DNA of 17,681 bases from Pleurotus djamor (Eukaryota > Basidiomycota > Agaricomycetes > Agaricales > Pleurotaceae). Each line of letters opens with the position of its first letter. Within the stretch, counting starts at the first letter, position 1. Below, one piece after another: positions 1 to 7,219 of the stretch. Where the stretch lies: contig JAPEVF010000926.1 of assembly GCA_029747585.1 (NCBI GenBank), positions 1 to 17,681 on the forward strand, in the 5' to 3' direction. The notes under the pieces were generated by a model. It made no database searches. It had not been told where the DNA came from and saw nothing but the letters and a program-made list of their open reading frames with translations. Position numbers and translations under genes: made by a program.

Positions 1-125
1 CGAGCCATTTTTCACTTGTACCGGATATTCGGGTTAGTGTAATAAAAATAATTTTTCGCCGCCTCTTGATCTAGTCACTCGATAATTCCTCGTCATTCAC
101 AATAATTCCTGGTAGAAACGACTAA

Positions 126-1056
126 TTAGCGGTCATTCACGGTCAATTCCCTGGGGAGGGTTTTCCTGATGAGGGTTACTCGCTGAACCTGCAGTCCTTT
201 GAGGTGCACACATTGAAGAAGGAGATCCGCCACCGACGAGGCTTCGTCGTTCTCCATGGAGCCGTTGACTTCGAGTGTATGGACCAGCTCAAGTCGTAGG
301 GGACTGAGTAGCTGAGCCTCTTGTCGGGCTGACGCAGGGAAAATGGCGATAGATAGTAAGAAAGAGCAATGTGGGCTTTCAGTGTCTGTCACTGACAGCT
401 GAAAATTTGCATCAGCATATGGTCCATTATCCATAGAAAGGTACATATGGAATGGCGATGTACGGTCTGACATATGGTCGGCAATGATGGACCGCAGATG
501 ATGAGCAACTATGAGTTTAGGGCCATTTTCGGGCTCACAGTTCTCGAAACTGACGATGAGCCCGGTGATCGAGGATGGTAGTTTGAGGTATGAGAAAATT
601 TGGGAGTCTCTGAGATACTTCAATGTTAGTTCCAGGACCCGAAGATTGGGAAGGGGCACGGGTTGAGTGTTGATGTCAAAAACNGGGGGGATCAGATGAG
701 ATGCCGCTCATACTGAGCTCTTCTAGCTGTGGAGCATTGCGCAGGAGGTCCAGTAACCACGGTATTGTTAATTTACGGCCTGTATTCGATGTGCAAATCG
801 ATAAATTTTTCAGGACTGGCATGGGGGTTATTCGAAGGGGAAGGATTTGTGTGAGGCACAATGTCTGGAGGGAGGACAACTCCGCCCATAGACACTGAAT
901 GATCGCCGGCGGGCCCTCGGGATCGCCAGCGGCCTCCATATAAAGTGACTGGAGAAGGGGTGCTCGCAGGTCAAGTGTTGGTTTTAGGAACAAATCCCCG
1001 AAAGGTACGATAGATTTAATTGGATGGCTGAGGACAACTATGACGGTTTTTATCGG
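126..1056 (-). pseudogene. C-terminal LRR half of a broken F-box protein gene
   Basis: Read on the minus strand, an open stretch runs from a stop at 1059-1057 down to the N at 684, and the same protein continues in another frame to a TAA at 128-126. It carries irregular leucine-rich repeats, for example APLLQSLYM, LKNLSI, APQLEELSMSG, LPNLRVLELTL, LELVHTLEVNG and HLKGLQVQ. This spacing is typical of the region after the F-box in agaricomycete F-box proteins. There is no ATG at the head of this half, so it is not a gene on its own. The F-box half lies upstream on the same strand at 1665-2129, and I infer that both were once one gene. Leaving out the N at 684 joins the two frames without loss, so that break is probably an assembly artefact. 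The break near 1057 looks real. The last residues (TVNDR) are encoded by GTGAATGA-type sequence like the repeat clusters, so the natural C-terminus may be missing. Confidence 0.7.
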
Positions 1057-1084
1057 TCAAAAGTCCAAAACGTCGAATTGAACC

Positions 1085-1215
1085 TGTGAATCACGATGAG
1101 TCATCGTGATTCACCGTGAATCATCATGAAAGATTGTGAACGACAATGATCACTAGTGAAAAGTCGTGAAGTTCATGAAGTATGGTGACGCTCGGGCTTG
1201 TCATTAATGATCACG
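1085..1215. repeat. Cluster of short GTGA/TCAC motifs, copy 1
   Basis: Motifs such as GTGAATCACGATGA, TCATCGTGATTCAC and GTGAATCATCATGA follow one another in both orientations, so the stretch is almost strand-symmetric and rich in small palindromes. It ends with TTGTCATTAATGATCACGA (1198-1216). The second cluster contains the near-identical ATTGTCATTGATGATCACGA in the same orientation, so the two clusters are related. Confidence 0.6.
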
Positions 1216-1556
1216 ACCCCCTCCAACCACTGGGAAAGACTCCTAGATAGGAAATAAAAGGGACGAAGGTTTTATTAGCCCTGTAAAATAATAAAAAATT
1301 TGAAAAGAAATTGCAATTTTTGGAATAGGAATCTACTTATACTTTGACTTTGGCTCGCCGTTTCTTTCCTCCTTCATCTCCTCATCATCATGGAGACTCT
1401 GCCTTTGCTTCCTCCGCGGTTGCGATGCTTGCCAAGATGCGCTGGTTTCAAAGACTGCATCTACAACGCCAGTCCCTAACCTATCCCCTATTTGTCCCTT
1501 TTTCAACAAGGTACATTGACTTTGGGACCACAATGTATGGGGTACACTGGTGAATG

Positions 1557-1690
1557 TTGTGAGGTTCACGATAAATCATTGTGAACCGTCGTGAACCACG
1601 ACAAATCATGGGCGATCACGGCACTTCACGGATTGTCATTGATGATCACGATGAATCATGGTGATCACGCGTGGTTCACGATGAAAGGGG
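1557..1690. repeat. Cluster of short GTGA/TCAC motifs, copy 2
   Basis: Repeated GTTCACGATAAATCAT, GTGAACCGTCGTGAACC, GATCACG and GTTCACGATGA motifs fill this stretch. It shares a long motif at 1632-1651 with the cluster at 1085-1215. It lies directly against the 3' end of the F-box half, whose last codons (FIVNHA) come from this repeat and not from the gene. Confidence 0.6.
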
Positions 1691-2129
1691 TAGTTCTCAC
1701 CACTTTTGTCCGAAGAAAACACTCATAGACAACCCCTTTGAATCTGACCGTTTCGCCGACCAGAATTGAGGCCATTCGCTTGATGGCATTTTCAGGACAT
1801 TTGACCGAAGGATATTCATCATCATGAATAATCCGAATCTCCAGTGGTGAGGCTTTGGAGCGACGGAGTGATTCATCAAACCATCCGCGCTGCGAGAGTG
1901 ATATTGTTGCCCATAACTGCGCAGTCCCAAGACAAATATGCCTCCACCATGTACAGACACTCGAGATGTTCAGCAAGTTCTGCGTGACGCCGATCGCCCA
2001 TCTGTTGGCAGCGACAAAGATTTTGGACATGACTTCATCAGGAAGGTGGGCGATCGCAGCGTATGTGTTCCTGCGCGTGAGCAGTCCGCGTATTATCTCA
2101 GTCTCTCCATGTCGACGGTCAATCTCCAT
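1665..2129 (-). pseudogene. N-terminal F-box half of a broken F-box/LRR protein
   Basis: The start is an ATG at 2129-2127. The 154-residue reading opens with a short helical lead (EIDRR...IIRGLLTRRN), as is usual before the F-box in agaricomycete proteins. The F-box follows at about residues 26-76: LPDEVMSKIF (29-38), then ISSVCTWWRHICLGTAQLWATI (split here as ISSVCTWW at 55-62 and RHICLGTAQLWATI at 63-76). Proteins of this family bind Skp1 through the F-box and bring substrates to an SCF ubiquitin ligase through the repeats. Here the frame runs into the motif cluster after about residue 143 and stops, so no LRR remains attached. The expected LRR half lies downstream on the same strand at 126-1056. 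The domain call is secure. That this is a pseudogene, and not a gene with a very long intron, is inference. Confidence 0.78.
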
Positions 2130-2239
2130 ATCGACAGCATGCTGGGCTTCAAGATCGGTGAAGATCGCCTATATTCGGGTTGGGTTGTTAGCTTGTGCGG
2201 TGAAGGAAGGGGCTCTTTACCATTTGTCAAAATCTGATT

Positions 2240-2900
2240 GACGGACCACGGTGTAGTTCAAAGCAAGCAAGCAAGAGGCAAGCACAACCTCACGGGACAA
2301 TGAAGTTCCTCACGTGGTGTAACCCCCTCGGAGCGCCCGAGTGAGCCAGCCCTGGAAAGTCGTCACCGATACGGTGGTGAACGAGACCAGAGGATCTGTG
2401 ACTTGGGATCCAGGAAGGATGGGTTACAAGTGGCACCTTCAGACATCAAGGCATCAATATTCAATAGCAATTCCATTCAAGTTTACAACGTCAACCATTC
2501 ACGCTTGAGAGGGAGGCTACAACTCTGGATTGACTTGGTGAGTGCTCTAGTACAATTCTTTGAAGCTACCCAGCCACGCCCGGGAGAGAGACGGGAATAA
2601 CCTGAATATTCAAGCCTCCGATGATAGATCTAGACCTTGGTCCATCGTGAATACACAATATCGATGGCTAGAGAACAAGTCATATCCAGTAGGTAAGTTG
2701 TCTATCTCGCAGAGCAATGAAGAGCGACCTTACTCACTCTCCAAAATCATGTCAGATCAACGGGCTGGTATAGCTCTTCGGTAACGCAAACAATCGTGCC
2801 CGCGCTGGAGGACCATATTCTTAACATCCCAATACTGCTTTCCCGCATGTGTCATCTTGGGGGAATCAAGGTTTCGGCGGTCCACTTTCTGGGGGGACCA
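2240..2900. other. Stretch without a recognisable gene
   Basis: Only short open frames without similarity are visible. The part next to 2130-2240 should hold the promoter of the minus-strand F-box gene, but no clear TATA element stands out. Near 2731 a minus-strand GTGAGTAAGG donor-like sequence may mark the end of an exon of the duplicated cluster that follows. Confidence 0.4.
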
Positions 2901-2924
2901 GGACGTGGAACGGGGCGGTGATGT

Positions 2925-3155
2925 TTGGAACGCGTTCGAGACGACAAAGATAGCGGCTGGAGCTAAGTGGGAATTAAAGTAAGTATAAGGGTATGATCTC
3001 AGACGGGAAACGCGAGAGGAAAGCCTACCCTTTGTCGATTTCTCTGGGTTCCCAGCATCGCGCAATATCATACCGCGTTTGGCCTCAATGCTGTCGTTAT
3101 AAGTGATACTGCATCCAGGCGATCGACGCTCCAAGGATACTAGACCATACGTGAT
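2925..3155 (-). repeat. Diverged tandem module, copy 1
   Basis: It begins with TTGGAACGCGTTCGAGAC (plus) and holds, on the minus strand, an exon-like piece reading RDAGNPEKSTKG, an intron-like GTAGGC...TTAG of about 65 nt, and a second piece reading SSRYLCRLERVPNITAP. It matches the copy starting at 3466, including the segment around 3110-3140 (GCATCCAGGCGATCGACGCTCC against GCATCCCCGGCGGTTGAGCGTCC, each quoted only in part). The offset between the copies is 541 bp. Confidence 0.6.
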
Positions 3156-3465
3156 GTGGTAAGCATAGTATCTACCTCGAGAACAGGATGAGACTCACAC
3201 AAATCCACAGTATGTTCTCCACCAAACCGAACGAGTGAAAACGGATGTGTTGACATCGTCCATTCCATTCGTTGCCAATTTGCAATAGGCGTGCTCACGG
3301 TTGGTTCAAGGCGCGTACCCATCGAGAACAGAGTGGGTGGTGGCTGGGGTGCTCCTTCGCAGGGCTCTCGGAGGCATCTCCGGGGATTCACGGTCAGAGC
3401 TGGCTGTTGGATGCCGGTGGTAAGTAAGCTACCTCAGAGGGGATGGAAAGCGGTTGGAGCTCAAC

Positions 3466-3690
3466 TTGGAACGCGTTCGAGACGAAAGAGATAGCGGCTG
3501 GATCTAGGTAGGAATTGGAGTAAGCATACTCTACAGAAACAAGAGGCGAAAGCCTACCGTTTTGCAATGGCTCTGGGTTCCCAGCGTCGCGCAATGATCT
3601 TGCGTGTCTGGCCCCGATACTACCGTGAGCCGTACATTGCATCCCCGGCGGTTGAGCGTCCAATAATACTGGAATATGCGGGGTACGTGA
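3466..3690 (-). repeat. Diverged tandem module, copy 2
   Basis: It shares TTGGAACGCGTTCGAGACGA and AGCCTACCGTTTTG-type sequence with copy 1. On the minus strand it reads RDAGNPEPLQNG, then a GTAGGC...CCTAG intron-like gap, then SSRYLFRLERVPS followed by a stop. The stop in the piece that is open in copy 1 suggests this copy is degraded or spliced differently. Sequence to about 3960 also resembles the DNA after copy 1, including a GTAAGTAAGCTACC-like motif at 3420 and a related one at 3951. Confidence 0.6.
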
Positions 3691-4189
3691 GCCTATGACC
3701 CCCCCCCCTTCGTGACCGTGTCGAAGAATGAGACTTACGATATCAAACCGTTTCCCCCACTCAAGCGAACCGAGCCAATATCCCCAAATAGCACAGCAGC
3801 GTCGACACTCCTCCCAACGACCATGACACATACTTCGTGCGGAAAACAGGTAGGTGATCGCGTTTCGGGCGACAAGGTGGATAACGGCGGCACTGATTGG
3901 TCGATGGCAGCTCAGAGGTGTCCTAGACGGTATGTACGACTGCGGGTAGACAGTAAGCTACCCTAACGAGAAAGAACAAGGACACGGACTCACCATTTCT
4001 GATCCCACTCGGTGAACCGCACAGTACCGTTGAGCTCGAATATCCATTCGACGGCATTGTCAATCATCCCAGCCTTTTGGCAATATCTTCGTGATAGCCT
4101 AGCGTTTCTTTGCCGTACGTTATATGGTGGGGTGGTCGACTTTTCGGACGTTTCCCTTCGGGGGACACTAGAACAGGGTGGATGATCAT

Positions 4190-4345
4190 GATGCGCTTGG
4201 GACGTGTTTGAGACCATGAAGATAGCAGCCAGAGCTGTCTGACGAACACAGGAAAGGATATTACGAACACTTGATACGGGGGAACGCAAAAGGAAAACGC
4301 ACCGCACCCAGTTTCAACAACCCAGCCGTTCCTTCCCATCTTCTG
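4190..4345 (-). repeat. Diverged tandem module, copy 3
   Basis: This is a more distant copy: GGGACGTGTTTGAGACCATG matches GGAACGCGTTCGAGAC of the other two. The minus-strand reading SGCYLHGLKHVPSAS lines up with SSRYLCRLERVPNIT. An acceptor-like TTCGTCAGACAG lies directly before it, as in the other copies, and a GTGCGG donor-like site lies before that. Two stops interrupt the following residues. Confidence 0.45.
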
Positions 4346-4735
4346 GGACGATCTTCATGGATATCCAACGCTGCTGTATTGAGCGTTAGATCTTCTTAAA
4401 GTCGTAGGTTCAGAATAGGCTCATCCGGAGGAGGAGGAGGGGGCGATGTTGGTCATTGATATGAGATACGACATGATAATGGAGTTGTCGCGCTCGGTTC
4501 ATAGCCTGAGAAGGTGGGTAAGTGAATTGTACGCGGTATGTAGAGGGCGGGACTTACGCTTCGCAGGCCTGGGACATGTAGGATACGGTTCGTCGTATGG
4601 ATTTCGCGCAATATGAAGATGGGGTCCATTCCAGACCAAAATTAGGGATATTCTAGCAAAACAAGTGTGTAACGGGGTGTCATAGACAAAGATTCCGCGT
4701 GAATTTGGGTATGATGAGTTGGTTTTGATGAGATT

Positions 4736-5010
4736 GGGGCGGAGCTGGCGGTGCGGGATAGTAAGTGAGCTAGGTGGTGTTGAGGAGGTGAAAACGGACC
4801 GCACGTACCTCGGGTAGTAGCGCGTATACAGGTCTTCGCGTTCGAGCATTGAAGATCGATGAAGTATCGAATATTGGGATAGAAAGCCGGTGGGACCGTC
4901 ATATGCTTCCTGACTCTGGTGCAGATGCTGGGGAGGAGCTGGCGGCGCGAGGTAGGAGGTGAGCTAAGTGGTGTTGTTGAAGTGAAAACGGAAGGTTGTA
5001 CATACCTTTG
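4736..5010 (-). repeat. Duplicated exon-intron unit with PPAPPQ coding, two direct copies
   Basis: The plus-strand blocks 4736-4812 and 4930-5010 are similar over nearly 80 bp: GGAGCTGGCGGTGCG against GGAGCTGGCGGCGCG, GTGAGCTAGGTGGTGTTG against GTGAGCTAAGTGGTGTTG, and GTGAAAACGG in both. Each ends in a minus-strand donor-like site (GTACGTGCGG, GTATGTACAA). Between them the minus strand reads GFLSQYSILHRSSMLERED and LYTRYYPR. The spacing is about 195 bp. The arrangement suggests duplication of an exon together with its intron border. Confidence 0.6.
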
Positions 5011-5749
5011 GGAATATCTGTTGTCTAGTCCTTCAAGCCGTAGGCACTCGCCAATGAACGTGAACCTTCCACCTAAACCTGTGGCCTGATGCTTGAGTCT
5101 TCTTGTCGCGGGAGTAGAGGCATCTGGTACGTCCCGGAAATTTCGACTGATGATTGGTAGAGCCGTATGGGACGATGAGAGGAGAGGTTATTGGTGACGT
5201 TGTCATCTGGACCACTGCTATTGGCATTGGGGGCGTCGACTTGACGTTGAGGTGGCTTCAGCGTGGAGACGGACTTCGAGTTCAATTCGAGCCTGAACCT
5301 CTTCCTTCACGCTCTTCGACCTTCTCCTTTCGTTTCTTCGTCTTGCTTCTTCGTCTTCATCTTCCCCATCGTCCAATACTCCCTTCTTCGCCATTCACCG
5401 TCCTCGGCCTCATTTCCGTTACATCCTCGTCTTCTTCATCAAGCTCCAACATCCGACCACATCGACAGTTCCGTACCTTGACGCTTCAAGACCGGGGACA
5501 CGACTACGACGAACCTCCACCAACGTCTGAACCATGGTTCAGTGGAGAAGGAGAAACGCCTTCGACAATGAGACTTCAAGGGATTGGTATGGAAAGGATT
5601 GGGGACCATACTCGGCAGGGGACTATAAGGGTGGTATAGGTGACGGGAAGGGGCGTTGGGATGGAATAAGCGACGAGGTTCGGGGGGATGGGTAAGGGGT
5701 AGAGTCGATGATGATGGATTTCCGCGTGTAGGAGGCAAGATACCGTTGA

Positions 5750-5835
5750 GGATTGAGTAAGTATTGAGTATTGTGGAAGAAAGCCGGCGGGGGCATCGCA
5801 TGGTTCTTGAATCTGGTTGGTGCAGATGTGGGGAG
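5750..5835 (-). repeat. Third related copy of the 4855-4935 block
   Basis: GTATTGAGTATTGTGGAAGAAAGCCGGCG and the following CTGGTTGGTGCAGATGTGGGGAG (each only partly quoted as GAAAGCCGGCGGGG and GGTGCAGATGTGGGG) match 4865-4935. On the minus strand it reads QEPCDAPAGFLPQYSIL, close to QEAYDGPTGFLSQYSIL of the earlier copy, so similarity holds at protein level. It lies about 900 bp from that copy, with pyrimidine-rich sequence between. Confidence 0.5.
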
Positions 5836-6700
5836 TCCTTCCTAGTTTCCGACCTGAAACCTCTTCTTCGTCTTCGCCACTACTCCCATCCTGCTTGCGC
5901 CTCCAGCTAGAGTTGGTTCAATGGCTTAACGGTTGAAGCTCAGCTTATCCGGTGTGGTTTGACGTCGGACGAATCGAGTGTTGAAGCAGGGTGATACGAA
6001 AGTATGACGGGGAGGAAGGCGAGTAGAACGAGCGTTGAGGTTGAGAAACGTTGAGGCTTCGAAGGCTAAGTATTCATGCGTTCACGTCAACGTCAACGTT
6101 GATATACGATATGGGAGGCAGGCTAGTCATGATCATATTCGTCGCTACAAGTAAGCGGTAAGATACAAGGGAAAGAGTGGTTAGTAGGAGAGGAAGCTGA
6201 CATACCCAAAGATAAAGGTCAACGACGTGACTACGGGTGTGTATCGGGGTCATGGTGTCCGGGAATGGTGAGAGGTGGATTGAAACCGAGAGAGAGATGT
6301 TGTTCGCAGGTCGTTCAACGTGAATGCGTTCGAATGGCGGGAGACACAGGATTATGACGCGCAATCTGACAATTCCAAGGGCAGGATAAAGAATAGCAAT
6401 GGCTTGGTTTTCTTCAGGGTTTCATTCCGGATGTTCAATAAGAGGCTCTGACGTAGGAATCATCGCGTATCAGATAGAACGGTCGAGGACTCGGGGCGAC
6501 GGACGGGACTGACTGGCTGGCTCTGATGCGCTGATGGATGATGGCAGTCAAAGTCAAAACCATAGCCAAATAAGTGGCTGTGCAGACGCTTTGTACACCA
6601 ACCTTTTCGACCTTCGTTGGGTCCTCTCTTTTCCTCCGAGCGTTTGGGCGGGACCAAAATCATTACCAACTTCACCGCTCTACAGACTCTGAGAGAGATG

Positions 6701-7140
6701 TCATACTTCATGTCCATGAAAGAAGGACAGGTAACGCATCACCGCCTTCAAATCGAATGAGGACCGCTTAGACCCACAGTGCACATATCCAGTACCCCAT
6801 GAAACAGCTCGCGACCGTGCTCTTTCATCGCCAACGAAGGTGGTGATTCGTCCTGGACCTACATAAAGCTCGCTTCCCCAACGCGCTTTTCGAACGGCTA
6901 AGATAAGACTTGGTGGTCAACACTCTCACCTGTTACTCTCTCCCCACCGATTCTCCTGCTCTTTGAAGCTCTCAATGATCACGGAGCCCATGCCACGAAG
7001 TCGCAATGATGGGACGCTATTCCCCAAGTCATCCTTGCCTTTACGGAAGCTCGCGCTGATTCTGAGGGCGCATCCCATCACAATGAGCGCTGTCACCCAC
7101 AACTCGTGGTCGGCTACGTCCTCTGTTCTCGAGCGCAAGT
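6701..7140 (-). other. Two weak minus-strand open stretches, possible exons
   Basis: From 7140 down to about 6927 the minus strand reads RSRTEDVADHELWVTALIVM, continuing open to ENRWGESNR, followed by a GTGAGAGTG donor-like sequence. From 6916 to a stop at 6703-6701 another frame is open and reads, in part, WGSELYVGPGRITTFVGDE. The gap between donor and the acceptor-like CTTATCTTAG is only about 32 nt, too short for the introns seen elsewhere. No family is recognised. The stretch also lies where the promoter of the plus-strand protease should be. It may be chance coding potential. Confidence 0.18.
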
Positions 7141-7193
7141 TCGCACCTACAAAACACTGCTCCAGAGGGTGTAACTGCGGTGCGTTTACCAGG

Positions 7194-7200
7194 TATTTAA
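7194..7200 (+). promoter_or_regulatory. Possible TATA-like element before the protease gene
   Basis: TATTTAA lies 20 bp before the first ATG of the protease at 7220 and 38 bp before the second in-frame ATG at 7238. If it is a working TATA box, transcription would begin so near the first ATG that the second might be used. Weak evidence. Confidence 0.25.
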
Positions 7201-7219
7201 CCGTTCTTTTTCCTTGGCC

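Larger units (their letters stand above)
1060..1696. other. Insertion or expanded non-coding segment splitting the F-box gene
   Basis: This segment separates the two halves of the F-box gene. Both edges (about 1085-1215 and 1557-1690) are dense in short GTGA/TCAC motifs. The middle is AT-rich around 1280-1320, followed by an ordinary mixed stretch. Short open frames exist on both strands (minus 1333-1569, plus 1344-1553), but neither resembles a known protein. A GTGAGA donor-like sequence lies just inside the upstream edge on the minus strand (about 1702-1697), and an acceptor-like TTCACAG lies near 1091-1085. An intron of about 600 nt is therefore conceivable, but it would be ten times longer than the others here, and a stop at 1059-1057 follows the acceptor in the matching phase. 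I favour a non-autonomous mobile insertion, but found no clear terminal inverted repeat or target duplication. Confidence 0.45.
2720..6100 (-). other. Unresolved minus-strand exon-like cluster with internal duplications
   Basis: No continuous gene can be built, but the minus strand shows repeated exon-like pieces with splice signals. Examples are GTAGGC...CCCACTTAG (about 3030-2967), GTAGGC...CTACCTAG (about 3559-3506), a GTGAGT donor near 3994, GTATGT near 5005 and GTACGT near 4808. Translations include RYLCRLERVPNITAPFHVL, LRDAGNPEPL, VEWIFELNGTVRFTEWDQKW and GFLSQYSILHRSSMLERED. I recognise none of these as a known family. Related pieces occur several times with stops or frame shifts in some copies, which suggests a locally duplicated gene now largely decayed. 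Pyrimidine-rich sequence at 5290-5450 (plus) encodes only low-complexity serine/leucine. Transcript data would be needed to set exons, so no CDS is called. Confidence 0.35.

Noticed and set aside
1333..1569. Minus-strand open frame inside the F-box interruption
   Set aside because: It is short, charged and without a convincing start or similarity. It lies in DNA best explained as an insertion.
3699..3708. Ten-C homopolymer
   Set aside because: Homopolymers of this length are common and prone to sequencing error; no function is suggested.
5154..5639. 161-codon plus-strand open frame
   Set aside because: Mostly low-complexity serine/leucine translated from a pyrimidine-rich stretch, without domain or splice support. 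It overlaps better-looking minus-strand pieces.
5910..5990. Possible tRNA: TGGCTTAACGGTT resembles a box A
   Set aside because: No matching GGTTCGANTCC box B at the right distance, and flanks do not form an acceptor stem.
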